From the NCBI GenBank assembly GCA_015178975.1, contig WHVD01000071.1:1-64000 (forward strand): a DNA stretch of 64,000 bases, written 5' to 3'. Below the pieces are notes generated by a model that saw only the letters and a list, made by a program, of their open reading frames with translations, searched no databases and was not told where the DNA came from. A program made the position numbers and the translations under genes. This stretch comes from Hysterangium stoloniferum. Lineage: Eukaryota; Basidiomycota; Agaricomycetes; Hysterangiales; Hysterangiaceae. Positions within the stretch are counted from its first letter, which is position 1. Every line of letters begins with the position of its first letter. Shown here piece by piece: positions 33,295 through 44,990 of this stretch.

Positions 33295-33328
33295 GATGAG
33301 CGAGTCGCAGAGTTGAGATCTGATATAC

Positions 33329-33893
33329 TGTTAAGTGCCGTGTCGGGAACTTATTCCGGAACTATCAGAAAGTTGCCAGGAACTCAGGAACTGTCCGGTA
33401 GGGTCAGGACGTTGGCTTCAGCTTATGTGCTGCACCTCTACGCAAACACTCGAAGTCCTTAATTTCAAAGGTGAGATTTACGATGGAAGATACGGATATT
33501 CACAGTTCCGAAGAGTTCCGAATATCGAGCGTACAGAAAGATGGGAGGAGGAATAAGAAACTAAGTCGATATCAGATCTAAAGTAAAGTACAAATTCGCG
33601 GAAACTAATATAAGTCTACTCGTTATTGTACTACAAACTAAGACCATAATAAGACGGAAACGGAAATGTTCTTAAAACGGAAATACAATAAGACATATTA
33701 GGGAGACAATATTCCGAAACGGGAATACAACAAACAAACGAGTGAATACTTGTCAACGGACAAATTACCAAATGCGGAACAAAGAGAGAATGCGGATGAT
33801 ACGGTAACTATGATGTTCCGTAATCGGATATCGGAAGTCGGAAGTCGGAGATCGGAAGTTGGATATTGAAACATCCGGGAATGGGTCGTAACA
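33329..33893 (-). repeat. 5' LTR of gypsy element 1 (right side)
   Basis: 565 bp, the same length as its partner. In the first 130 bases I count about seven differences from the partner, nearly all C/T or G/A at CpG positions. This points to age and methylation-type decay rather than random drift. Confidence 0.95.
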
Positions 33894-34085
33894 CAAGGGT
33901 GTATGAAGAAACCGCATTGCTTGCCATTATCCTGACTAGACTCTCATTGAGTTGGGTTTCTTCTTATTACAAATTTCAATACAATTAAACAGGAAGCATG
34001 GAAATCTCACCGGATATAATTAGCAGTGTGAATGAACCTCAATAGTGAGTATAAATATCACCCACGATGTCCCTCACAAAATATA
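33894..34085. repeat. A2 locus resumes after the gypsy element
   Basis: Begins with the target copy CAAGG and continues as 9719-9920 of the first locus, including the TATAAATA box region (about 34040-34050). Homology fades near 34085. Confidence 0.85.
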
Positions 34086-36350
34086 TTTTTGTGTACAGTT
34101 TTAACAGTGGAAAAGTGATTTAAACAAAGGCTACAACAATGATTTCTAGACTTTCACATCAGAAATTTGGAGATCTATGACCATTGTAGATGGTTCAGGT
34201 ATGTAGATTACCTAGAATCCTCTGTAAAACAATGAATTATGGTTAGTCTATGCCACTGATATGCACTTTGTAGGATTAAAATAAACTTGAAGAGAACCAA
34301 CTTGGATGTGAGCTGCCTTTGATTTACTTATGTGGCAAATCTGTTGCATCATTTGGTTTCCAGGATGAACAGTGAACGATTGAGATGAACCCTGGCACCC
34401 CTTCTTTTTAGCAGACAATGGATATAGATTTACAAGTATCAGATAAATCCGGTGTACAACCTGCATACTAAGTAATGGCCAGTCCCAGCCTACCAATGGA
34501 GAGGGACATTTGTAGACAAGGGTGAAGAACTGAGCCTATGAAAGTGAAAACAGCATAGGAAGCATGATGTCATAATGGAGAGTGACCATGGGGAAATCAA
34601 CCTGAGCTGCATGTCAATACGAGAGCTCTAGTCAATGACAGCCTACACACAAGAGCATGCACAGGAATATCCTCGATGACTTTTGTTATTATTCCTTTCT
34701 TCTTCATAAGCCATTTTAAGTGTGACATATTCCTCTTCAAGCCTCTCCTTCTTTTCCCTTTCATTCCCAGCTATCTACTGGAATAATTCATCATTATCCA
34801 ACAATATCTCACAATATGTACCTCTTCAAGTCTCTTCTGATCCTTCCTTTCATTCTCAGCACCCCCATTCTGAGATGCTCCACATGCTCCACAATGTCCA
34901 GGAGCGGGGGGATCTGCTCCAGGAGCCATCCAGGACAAATACCATTTTACTGATGCTAATGAGCTTTGATAAAGTGAATGGCTCTCTAATACTCCTCAGA
35001 TCCAATGAGTCGAGTATGTCAAACTCCAGCAAAGGCTCAAAGAAGGAATAGTATTGTCAGAACAAAATTGGAGCTTGTCTGAGACATCCTGGGAAGAGGA
35101 CAAGATGGAAACTTCGATGGATATATTGGTCAAAGAATGAGGTGGAGACTTTCTGCTCATTTTCATGGATCCTATGTTAGGGTTGGAAGCAATTTCCCAA
35201 AAAAGTAACTAAGAGGGAAATTAGGGGTAGGATGAACAGTGGTGGGAGGGTTAGATGCATGATGTTCCTTGTTCTTCTCCTTCTCAAGTCATTCCACAAG
35301 GCCATAGGACCTTCTAGGAGTTTCCTGGGGGCTTTCCCTTTGTTCAATGAGATTGCATAAAAGAAATTCATACTTTGGATAGGCACCATCTTGTTAAACT
35401 CAACATGCTCTACTGGAATCTTGTCAGATCCTTGTTTATCACGAGGCAGCTGGAGCATCTATAATTGGAACCTTAGTCACCTTCTGAGTATCTGTGAAGG
35501 TGCCACTCTCCCTGTAAAACAGGAATTTTCCATTGTTGCTACTCATGATGTAGTGGTGTAGATAAATGACGAACTGGGAGCTGAAATGAAGGGGATACAC
35601 TAACATTATCTTAGTGCCTGGTCAGTCTTAAATAGTGGATAAATATTCAAACATGAGGTTGGGTCTTACTATGGACAAAGTCCAAGGTTTTGACATGAAA
35701 GGAGGTAAATGTGAGGTGGTGCCTTGAGGAGAATGACACATTAGTATTCAAGATAGCCCTTGGGTTTTGGGAAGCAAGTAGTAAAGACACCCAGCTACTC
35801 TATTTTTGTTCAAAACCTTGATGGTGTGTTAGGGAAACTGATTGAAAACCATGTATTTCTGTTAGGAGCCACCTGTTCAGAACCCCATCTGTAGTATTCA
35901 CCTTACCAGCAATCTACCATTAAATGCCTCTGAGGCCATGTTCAGGGACAATGGTGTCACAACAACACATTTGTTGAGTGATTTCCTTTTAGAGTCACAC
36001 ATCACCATTTTCCTCATGATGGCCTTTTCCTATTCCTTGTACCATTTACTTGTGGTATTCACTTTCTTTTGAATTCCTATTGTTTTGTTTAATCTGTACA
36101 TTCATCATTTTGATCTGTTACCTGTTTGCCACGTTTCACTCTTCCAACTATGCTTGTAATTCCATTTTGAAACTCCATATGTCCTATACCATTTTGTGGG
36201 ACTAGGTAGTATAAACTCCTTTACCTATACTCTACTATTCCTCAGTTTGAATTTTGACTTTGGTCACCCTGTTCTAGTCTTCACACAAGCTTAACACAAG
36301 TACTCAGTCCTTTGGCCATTTAATGCACCTTCAACCTTAGAATTGGGCCC
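34086..36350. other. CpG-poor sequence with no recognised gene
   Basis: AT-leaning with almost no CpG, in contrast to flanks. The longest ATG-started minus ORF is 35177-35458 (93 aa, ends in a hydrophobic stretch); I do not recognise it. The composition fits an old mobile element decayed by CpG deamination, but I found no protein motif to name it. Confidence 0.5.
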
Positions 36351-36580
36351 TGTAAGGGAGTGAGACTCCCTACACTGTGATTTGGAAATAATTAGTTCTA
36401 TTGTAGTCCACATCCCATTGTAGTCCACATCCTATTGTAGTCCACATCCCATTGTTGCTTACATCCCATTGTTCTCCACTAGTATATATTATGTACATGT
36501 GGATTTCAATACAGTAGTCGTTTATTCCCCATCACTCATTCTAGTGTCTGTCTGCACCTGCATCAGATACTAGTCTTACA
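36351..36580. mobile_element. Short LTR-like element, 230 bp
   Basis: Begins TGTAAGGGAG and ends GTCTTACA. The flank GCCC occurs on both sides (36347-36350 and 36581-36584), so a 4-bp or degraded 5-bp target duplication is possible. It contains a 20-bp array at 36401-36480 (ATTGTAGTCCACATCCC, about 3.5 units). The length fits a copia LTR. Confidence 0.55.
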
Positions 36581-37200
36581 GCCCTCTAGTTACTAGCTAA
36601 GTGTTGATTGACTGATATTTTTGATATGTATGTACTTCTTGTTTGCTTGAAATACCAGAGCAACCAGACAATTTGGGTGGAAGTCAAGCCCCACTTGTTT
36701 TAGAACTGGAGCCCTGGTTAAGTACATATGTACAGACCTCCCAGTCTTCGACCTAGTATGCTCTGCATCCCAACCCCTTCCCAATTTCTACATAATCCTG
36801 TCCTTGAGAGAATTGAATGAAAACCGGGATTTTCTATGCAAAAAAAACCCTATGCCAAGACAAGGTTTTTCTTAAAGTTTTGTCAAAGGAAAAACTTTCA
36901 AGAAATGTCGAATCTAACTGTGTTTGAAATCATTGAAAAAGTTATATATTTCGACAAAGGTTTCCTTGGTCACAAACACTATGGAAATGTGTTTGTGAAA
37001 TATTGACAGTTTTCCCTGTATTTTCCTTGAAGGTCTTTCAAGGTGAAAAACTCTGCACCAATTTTTACAGATACAGCACAACAATCATCCCCAGTTGTCA
37101 CAAATCATTGGTGACAAATCGTGCAAATCAGTGTGAATGAGCGACCAATCGTCACTCATCACGCGTACAGCTCCCGTGACATTGTTTCACGCTCACACCG
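36581..37200. other. No recognisable gene
   Basis: CpG-poor to about 36800, then AT-rich to the edge of F-box locus B2. Only short open stretches without motifs were seen. Confidence 0.5.
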
Positions 37201-37262
37201 TTCTATCTCAGATCTATAAATCATAGATCTAGCACGCTATTTACCGGTCCGTTATACACCCA

Positions 37263-37559
37263 TTATAACAGACTGAGTTTATTCGTGTGGTCACGGTTCT
37301 GCCAGTGTGGCGGGAATAGTGAGAAGGTCCATGCTCTTGTAGGATTTCGAACGAAAGATTGCGAATTAGTGTAATCAATGTTTTGGCGATTAGATACGAT
37401 CCTTTCCAGTGCTATGCAGTTCAGTCTTCGTTCACGGAGCCCCATTAATTGCCTGGGTAGCTGTGTCACTGAACATCCTTTTTGTAATAATTTCAAATAA
37501 TAACACGTACTCTTCAGCCTTGTCCTGATCCACGCACCGTTTTCAGGAGGGCTTGACAT
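37263..37559 (-). CDS. Unrecognised 98-aa ORF beside F-box locus B2
   Basis: ATG-started, 98 codons, beginning MSSPPENGAWIRTRLK, with a basic centre (LRERRLNCIALERIV). It is the open version of the broken B1 copy at 15283-15579 and keeps the same place downstream of the F-box gene. No known domain. Confidence 0.4.
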   Translation of the reverse strand: MSSPPENGAWIRTRLKSTCYYLKLLQKGCSVTQLPRQLMGLRERRLNCIALERIVSNRQNIDYTNSQSFVRNPTRAWTFSLFPPHWQNRDHTNKLSLL

Positions 37560-38039
37560 GCTAAAATCGTTGTCAGAGAAGAGCCCGTATCTACTTTGAC
37601 CATCATGCCTGATTGTAATTCACCCGTAAGAGCTTTTAACCCAGTGATATGTGGGGCGAATGAAAACTTTCTGTACGATTCCAATGTGGGAATATGTTGA
37701 TCAAAACGGTTGAGTGCGCATGTGATTTCAAATGCAGCTCATAGTATATACGAGGTTGTCGATTGGGATGACTCCTTTTATGTTTGACAGGGTATTCAAT
37801 AATGATAATTCCTCAATGTTTCTTCCAACGTATATATTACCAATTATATAACTGTACTCCACGAAGAATTGTGTCGCTCTCGGCACTGGAGTAAAAATGT
37901 CTACCCAGTCTTCCAGTTTGAAACTCAGGAATGACAAAAATTTCAAACCGTTGCAAAGCGCTTGTCTAATTTCATAGTAATATACATTCACAGAACATGG
38001 GGGACAAGAATAATGAATTATGAGCTAGTACGCCGAGAT

Positions 38040-38837
38040 CTAAGTACTCCGGATACCAAGGAGCATCTGGACACACGCTTCTGTGACGTCCTTCCAGGGT
38101 GCTTTGGAAGGATCCTTTGATTTGGCCATCAAGACGGCATCGTGTCGATTCTCACACATGATGTAAATACGATCGCCCGCCCAGGTACCACGGTGGATGT
38201 CTCCTTGATAGGCCATAGACGAAGAGGGATCATGAGACCAGCAAATTCGCGATAATATCGCCTGTGTGACATACATCTCGTCCAGGCCGGCTTCCGCAGT
38301 TATGCGACTTTCGCGGATATACTCTTTCTTAGACATATTACGAATGACTCGTACCAGAGGCGACTTTTCATCAACAATCTCTTGAAAAATGCGCCAATCA
38401 TGTGACCCTGTTACCATTGCCGCTGGAGGAAATATACCATTGCCTTCGTCCCAGTCTTCAAACTCACGAATCCACGAATCCAGACCTTCTGCTTCCGAAA
38501 CTTCGGCAAGCTCTTCCTCAGTAAGAGTCATCATTCAAAACATAATTTCCAACAAAAATAATACGATGGTGGGCCGCAAGAGGAACGAGGACAGTTTCCA
38601 TTGCCTCTGGTAGAGCATCCCACATCACCCAGCAGGTTATTGCAAAGGAGACGGCGTCTTCGACTTGGAGGGCATTAAAGATGGAGAGTTGAATATCATA
38701 TGGGAGCTGTTCAATTTTAGTTTTTGGGTATTTGGGACTACATATTCTGTTAGGAATGTGATTATTTTTGAGAGAGTGTAAACATACCTGCCATCCCTAG
38801 GCCGAACAATAGACCACTTCCTTTCGATATTTTCCAT
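38040..38837 (-). pseudogene. F-box-like gene, locus B2 (frameshifted)
   Basis: Inverted relative of 14046-14870. It starts at ATG 38837 and has a 55-bp intron with the CTAAC branch site. The F-box follows, but a small deletion after GNYVLNDD (near 38530) shifts the frame to a stop. The remaining body (38534-38040) is still open in its own frame. The B2 and B3 introns show what B1 has lost. Confidence 0.65.
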
Positions 38838-39099
38838 TAAAACATCACACGTTACAGGCCAACATAGTAGTACTATTATGTTAGGTTGTTCGTTCCAAAA
38901 GAATTCGCCTAATTCTAACCCGGAACGGTTGAGCGGGATGAGTCGTTGTGCATCTATATCGGCTCTTAAAGGTGACGTTAGCGATGGGAACTTGAGTAAT
39001 TATTGAAATTATCTGCATCACTAGTGTGAGCCTGGGGCGAAACATTCCACTCAACAAGACAAATAATAACGCGGCTAGTGGAACCAAGGATTACATGGC

Positions 39100-39303
39100 A
39101 TGGCATTACGTGTTCAATTTATTAATACAAATTTTGAATGGACACGCAGCAATGGAAGATATTCCAAGTTCGACCCTTACGTGGCGGATGTAAGACGGTG
39201 CTGGCAGGTAAAATATTGTGAACATACCTTACGATGTGCAAATGAGCGAAGAAACCGCATTCAGCTGGTTGATGTGATAGGTGAGAAGCATGCTGTCATC
39301 TAA
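39100..39303 (+). CDS. Conserved 67-aa ORF (B2 copy)
   Basis: Same ORF as 11914-12117, begins MALRVQFINTNFEW. It faces away from the F-box gene of the same locus, as in B1. Function unknown. Confidence 0.35.
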   Translation: MALRVQFINTNFEWTRSNGRYSKFDPYVADVRRCWQVKYCEHTLRCANERRNRIQLVDVIGEKHAVI

Positions 39304-39309
39304 GAAGGT

Positions 39310-39945
39310 TTTCAAGCAGCAAATACTCCAAAATAGGGGATGTGATGTCCTCCAATCAACATGACGTGACAATGACGCCATATGCATATTTGTGTTGTCC
39401 ACTAAAACTTCAACACAGCTCTAGCAATATCAGCTCTAGCAATATCTCGAAACCATGCATCTTGGTGGATGCAACACACGAGAAGCCGTATCTGATATTC
39501 ATAAAAGGAAGGCGGTTGTGGGTGATTTATTCAGTTATGATTTTTGTGGGCTCAATGAAACGTTGTGATGTCGCGACGCACGGTTGTAATGGAGCCTCAA
39601 ATCGCCGTGAGCTCCTCTACAGAAAGCTGACGCACGTGGCAGATCGCTTCCACGATATATACAAGCCCGAACATGGCAAAGAAGTGACGAAATTCTGATA
39701 GATAACCTGCCATGTGTATGATAAATGTTGATACAACCTCATCAAAATGGTTAGACAAGTATGATTTCGTGTCATTAATCTTGGCGATTATACTTACCTG
39801 TTACCATCTAGGCAAGTGGCTAATGCCTCGGTGCGACAGCACTTACGCCTGAACTGAGGTGGCAACAGGTTGGAAAACGAGTCCCGCATGTCCAACGACC
39901 CACTGCAACGTTCGTCAAAAACACTTGGCGGACCTCTAGCTGCAC
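39310..39945. repeat. B2 flank and a 195-bp fragment of the X locus
   Basis: 39310-39740 is the inverted relative of about 11411-11920. 39748-39942 matches the last coding part of gene X and the following 100 bases (compare 7880-8090), then joins directly to the B3 locus. The junctions are blunt with no target duplication. Confidence 0.7.
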
Positions 39946-40303
39946 CGTCTTACATCCGCCACGTAAGGGTCGAACTTGGAATATCTTCCATTGCTGCGTG
40001 TCCATTCAAAATTTGTATTAATAAATTGAACACGTAATGCCATGTCAGGTAATCCTTGGTTCCACTAGCCGCGTTATTATCTGTCTTGTTGAGTGGAATG
40101 TTTCGCCCCAGGCTCACACTAGTGATGCAGATAATTTCAATAATTACTCAAGTTCCCATCGCTAACGTCACCTTTAAGAGCCGATATAGATGCACAACGA
40201 CTCATCCCGCTCAACTGTTCCGGGTTAAAATTAGGCGAATTATTTTGGAACGAACACCTAGCATCATAGTATTACTATGTTGGCCTGTAACCTGTGACGT
40301 TTT

Positions 40304-41053
40304 AATGGAAAATATCGAAAGGAATTGGTCTATCGTTCGGCCTAGGGATGGCAGGTATGTTTACACACTCTCAAAAATAATCACATCCCTAACAGCATAT
40401 GTAGCTCCAAATACCAAAAAGTAAACATTGAACAGCTCCCATATGATATTCATCTCTCCATCTTTAATGCCCTCCAAGTCGAAGACGCCGTCTCCCTTGC
40501 AATAACCTGCTGGGTGATGTGGGATGCTCTACCAGCGGCAATGGAAACTGTCCTCTTTCCTCTTGCGGCCCACCATCGCATTATTTGTGTCGGAAATTAT
40601 GTTTTGAATGATCTGAGGAAGAGTTTGCCGAAGTTTTGGAAGCAGAAGGTCTGTATTCGTGGATTCGTGAGTTTGAAGACTGGGACGAAGACAATGGTAT
40701 ATTTCCAACACGTGTCTGGAGTTCTAATTACACGCTACCGATGCACCAGTGGAAGGTGTGACGACAACGCAGGGGAAGGAACGCGCGGTGAAATCAAGAC
40801 ACATGAGCCAGGAACGGATAGAATGTTCGTTGATCGAGATGCGCATTGTGTCATAATGTTGAATGAGAGAGACAAGAATGGCGATGGAGTAGAGCTTGTG
40901 CACTGTGGTACACAGGGATTCGGGGTCGGACGGTCCAGCTTCAGAGTCAACTCCATTATTCCTTCGCCAGACGTCAGGAGAGCCCGACCTGGCCTCGTGT
41001 GTCACACAATGAGACTGGTAGAACAATCCCTTGCACAACAGATTGGTAATTGA
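40304..41053 (+). pseudogene. F-box/gene C chimera, locus B3
   Basis: Begins as the F-box gene (ATG 40304, intron with CTAAC branch site, F-box). A deletion after YVLND shifts the frame, and near 40708 the sequence jumps to the gene C segment known from 12800-13145. By luck the frame runs on, giving an open stretch 40514-41053 ending QQIGN. It is either a dead relic or a novel fusion ORF; the shifted part shares no residues with the B1 protein. Confidence 0.6.
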
Positions 41054-41500
41054 AGGATGAGGTTAAAGTAATCAGATGAAGTGGAGTGATCGCTGATTGT
41101 GCGGCTTGATCTTGTCACAAGCAAAATAAATATAAAAATTGGGCTCACCTTTTTTTGGAAACACCACGAGTAATATCGTACCCGTGCTTGTATATCCTAG
41201 GGTAGCATGGATTGGCGGTAAAATAGTGGAGCCCTTGGTAAAAAAAAAAAAAAACAACTATTCCTGATCAATCCGGTGGTTTTAAGAGGATTAAAGTACA
41301 ATATACACAACTGGATCGTAATTTGACTATACTCTGCAGAACATGCACAAACGGCATCCGGCCGGACATGAGTACATTACAGTAAATTCGATTACCTGTT
41401 GAATGATTACCTCTCCTTTAGTTTCAATTACCCCGTAGATGCTCGGATCAATAGAACCGCATGGCTGGTGGGAGATATGTTCTTAAACAACGCCTACTTT

Positions 41501-41740
41501 TCAACAAACGTCAGCCACACACAAGAGGTCCCACATGAAACACTCCTTGATACATTTACATCGATCAGAAGTTAGGTCACAAATTGGTTCTTTGTACATA
41601 CGGACATCAGGGTGAAACAATATTGTATAATTCTTTCTGGACGCGGCGCCGAGGCTGCAGACTGATATGTGTGACGCGTCGCTTCGTCCAACTTTTTTTT
41701 TAAAACCCCGCTTTCTCAATCTATACAAGATAGATCCCAA
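41501..41740 (-). CDS. Conserved Cys-rich C-terminal exon (B3 copy)
   Basis: 79 codons ending with the same tail as 13576-13767. The N-terminal part differs because of indels in a T/A run. It may be an exon of an unmapped gene. Confidence 0.3.
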   Translation of the reverse strand: MGSILYRLRKRGFKKKVGRSDASHISVCSLGAASRKNYTILFHPDVRMYKEPICDLTSDRCKCIKECFMWDLLCVADVC

Positions 41741-41982
41741 ACTTGTTTTTCGCCATCAACAACTTATCAACTGCCTCACCTGACGCCTCTTCTGAAACAA
41801 CATTCTTCTCTTACCAAATACGCTTCTGTCTGCTTGCTTTGCTCACTGATCATAACCTCCCTCACATCCACTGAAGTACGAATGAGGCCAATAATTGACT
41901 CGAGTGTGTCTTCACAGCGTTTTTTGCTCTTCGAAGTGTGTCAGCTTGTCAACATTGATATGCCAGAGCCAGAGGAGTCTTC

Positions 41983-42723
41983 CTATGCTATGTCAGAATG
42001 CCCTGTGGCCGAAAAAAGATTGTCCTGAGTGTGCTGCTTCAGGGATCGGTGTGAATGGCCCTTCATCATCGCATCACACAAGTTCAAGCCAGCAGTCTTC
42101 TGAGCTTCGGCTGCCTAAAAAAAGTGAGTAGAATAAAGATATAATATCAAGAACAACATACCAGTTTCACTTTCTTGTGATCAGATTCCCTTGTTTCCTC
42201 CTCCATTTCTTTGAGAGCTGCCACAGAATCCAAATGACCTGAGATGGTGGTGAAAAGATCTGCATCACGAGCAAGATAATTCCGTGTGCTAACACCTCGA
42301 GTCTAATAGAGTTGTTAAATAAAATACATAAAGAAAAAAGAAACGCACCTCAACCACTTTCAAGAGACTGTACACCCTGTTTTTCAGTATATCAGCTGAA
42401 CGTCCCTCACACGCATTAGCCTGTTTGACCAAACCTGACACCTCCTGCCACTTGTCCTTTGACTCCCCACACATGTACATCCAGGGGTTGACATTTAGAA
42501 CTGCACTCAAAAGTGCTTTGAGGTCATTGGTCGTGAACTCCTCCCTGGGCTTGCATCGTTGTGTCCTCTTCTTGGTGGGTGAAGAGGCATCCTTGCTGAC
42601 ATCAGTGAAAATGCCAGTGTCTGACTCACCTTCAAACACTCGTGGAGATAATGTGACTGAAGTGACCTGGCGATGGCGTGGAGATAACCTGACCGGAGTG
42701 ACCAGTTGAGGGGTGTTGACCAT
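41983..42723 (-). CDS. Three-exon gene, SANT/Myb-like candidate DNA-binding protein (215 aa)
   Basis: Exons 42723-42349, 42302-42162 and 42114-41983, phase-0 junctions, both introns GT-AG (46 and 47 bp), total 648 nt ending TAG. Start ATG 42723. The N-terminal third is Ser/Thr/Pro-rich with a basic patch (TKKRTQRCKPREEF). Residues about 64-125 form a helical block with spaced Trp (NPWMYM, KDKWQEVSGLV, ILKNRVYSLLKVV), resembling trihelix/SANT-like domains common in basidiomycete genomes and transposon-linked genes. The C-terminal half is helical and charged. The gene is undamaged, unlike most of its neighbours. No transposase is adjacent. Confidence 0.7.
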
Positions 42724-42958
42724 AGAAGAGGAGTTGGGGGGAAGATGGCATATCGGGTACCCACGTTCATGGGACTATGGGGGTGTGGGACCTGCATGTT
42801 GGATGCTTCAGATAAGTGTCTTGCACATTTTGAAGATGGGGGCATCACATGTGATGATGGGAGAGGAGGTGAGGGCGAGAGAAGAGAAGTGTGATAGAAG
42901 TCAGAAGGCAACACGGTCCTGAATTGGTAGGACATGGCACTCAGAATATGTGGACCTT

Positions 42959-43455
42959 GCAGACACGTGTTAGATTAGGGAGAAGGGATATGGTTTGGAT
43001 GGACTGAGAAACCTGGAAAATGTGATGATAGCCTTAGAAAAGAATATATATGTTAGCATAGAAACCAGAGGGGATGGGTTGAACTCACTGGGGACCACTG
43101 GAACATGAAGTGATGGCCTTGAGAACACGTGTGTTAGATTAGGAAGAAGGGATATGGTTTGAACGCACTGAGAAACCTGGAAAATGTGATGACAGCCTCA
43201 GAAAAGAGTCAGTTAGCATAGAAAACAGAGAGGATGGGTTGAACTTACTGGGGACCACTGGAACATGAAGTGATGGCCTTGAGAACACATGTGTTGGATT
43301 AGAAAGAAGGGATATGGTTTGGATGCACTGAGAAACCTGGAAAAAGTGATGACAGTCTCAGAAAAGAGTCAGTTAGCATAGAAAACAGAGGGGACAGGTT
43401 GAACTCACTGGGGAACACTGGAACACAAGGTGATGGCCTTGAGAACACATCTGTT
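42959..43455. repeat. Minisatellite with a 160-164-bp period
   Basis: About three copies, marked by GAGAAACCTGGAAAA at 43006, 43170 and 43330. Each unit also holds GTTGAACTCACTGGGG and a GAACACATGTGTTAG-like part. CpG-poor. No coding potential. 43456-44130 shows nothing I can name. Confidence 0.85.
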
Positions 43456-44133
43456 AGGGTAAAGAGCCAAGTTTGGAGACTCAGCTGTCACATTTTAGGT
43501 CACACATTGGGAAATATTTTGATCAACGATAAATAATAGGGGGAGTTGATGTCCAGATCATTCTGGAGCTGATAATTATTAGTTGCAAATACTCTCTATT
43601 ACAACAGAGTTCACCTATTTATGCGAGCAATAATCTAACAACAAGGTCTGAAACACGGTGATGATCAGAAAAATATAGTACCTTTTCTCTTACCCCTTAT
43701 CGTCTAAGACAATGGCGGTTGCCTGCCCGATTCCAAGTCCGCCACCACTTCTGCTCCCATTACACATAGGAGGCAAATGGATAGCGTAATTACAAGAGAC
43801 ATACCACCTATATATCTCTGCCTTGGGAATAATCCCCGTGTGGCAACAAAGGATTATGCTAAAATCAACGAACAAAGGGTGGGATATTGCCGGTGTAGAA
43901 CCTCGTGCATAGTCTCACAGCCCTATATTTTAATAACTTGAGTTACGTAAATGTCGGAATTAATGTCTCTGGCTGTGGCGGCTCGATCACGGTTTGGATT
44001 AATTCAATCCTTTCCGGCAGATAGCCTTATTATTATCTGTTTGTCTGATTGGAATATTTCCCCCTAGCATCACACTATTGATGTGTGGAGAATGCTTTTC
44101 GTGTTGAAAAGTAAGACCTAATTATAATATACC

Positions 44134-44440
44134 TCAGTCTCGTATATCGTAGAACGCATTGCCACATCCACTATCATACTCACAGCAGCAATGTGAGTAT
44201 GGTAGTGGATGTGGCAATGCGAGAAAAAATGGTAGATACACGTACTGAGCGTTTGAGATGCTGTCTGTGAATATCCAAGTATAAATCGAAATGATGCCAG
44301 GAAACATGGAGAAGTTCAACTGTGGAATCAACAGCAGCTGGCACAGGAACATCGATGGGAGTATCACGGCCGTCAGAGTGATCCCGCTTAGGACCGCGAT
44401 GGGTTTGGTGAAACCGCGGGGCTTTATCGTCGTTGTAGAG
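44134..44440 (-). pseudogene. Gene Y fragment
   Basis: Minus-strand relative of the membrane exon of gene Y: it keeps ITLTAVI followed by a hydrophobic run and YVYLPFFL. It is followed by an inverted duplication (44156-44220) where gene Y has its intron. The rest of the gene is missing. Confidence 0.55.
44156..44220. repeat. 29-bp inverted repeat with a 7-base loop
   Basis: Arms 44156-44184 and 44192-44220 are complementary except for one position, with loop GCAGCAA. One arm lies where gene Y has the intron end, so it looks like a small fold-back copy of that stretch. Confidence 0.9.
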
Positions 44441-44464
44441 TAATTATTTCATTCAAGTGCTTGG

Positions 44465-44990
44465 ATTCAGCGGCTTGGTGCAACAGGGAATCCACCCAAA
44501 GGTTTACTTACAATTCCTCACTGCTGAGGTATGGGAATATTCAGAATTAACGCCCAGGGAGTTGTCTATTATCCCAAGTTAGAGACTAACACCACTATAC
44601 ACCTATAAATTTGTTTTCAGGACTCAAGACAGGGTTACCATCTCCGATTTCGTATGGCTTTCCTCGCTTCGGCCCCGACCTGCCGCGACAAACTCCTTCC
44701 GACCAGCCTGATTCTGGGGCACACTATTCCAAATTCGGATGGCCTATTGTGTGGTCAGCGCATAATACTATTGAATCTGAAGCTGATAGGGGGATCTTCC
44801 GACCCCGAATCCGCGTGTACCAGTGTGCAGGCTCGATACCATCCCCATTCTCATTTTTCTGCTTCCACATTGTGCCACAATTCCCGGCTAGACCAATGAC
44901 GAATACATCAGTTACCACTTTCCTTTGTGTCATCTCGACACCTTCCACTCGTCTGTCGGTAGGGTCTAATCAGTCGCCCATATGAGTGTT
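44465..44990. repeat. Fragments of the A locus and gene C joined
   Basis: 44465-44700 matches about 8605-8990 with deletions; 44700-44990 is the inverted relative of 12840-13100. The open plus frame over this join (44611-44985) is therefore a mosaic, not a gene. 44990-46400 holds no gene I can support. Confidence 0.65.

Larger units (their letters stand above)
26215..33893 (-). mobile_element. Full-length chromodomain Ty3/gypsy retrotransposon with an antisense gene
   Basis: 7,679 bp bounded by two 565-bp LTRs and target copies CAAAG (26210-26214) and CAAGG (33894-33898), one transition apart. Gag and Pol read on the minus strand; an extra spliced gene reads on the plus strand between the end of Pol and the 3' LTR. 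A polypurine tract abuts that LTR (complement of 26780-26790, a run of six G). No clear tRNA-matching primer site was seen after the 5' LTR. LTR differences lie mostly at CpG sites. Confidence 0.96.

Noticed and set aside
44611..44985. 124-codon ORF as a gene
   Set aside because: It spans a junction between an A-locus fragment and an inverted gene C fragment, and neither uses this frame.
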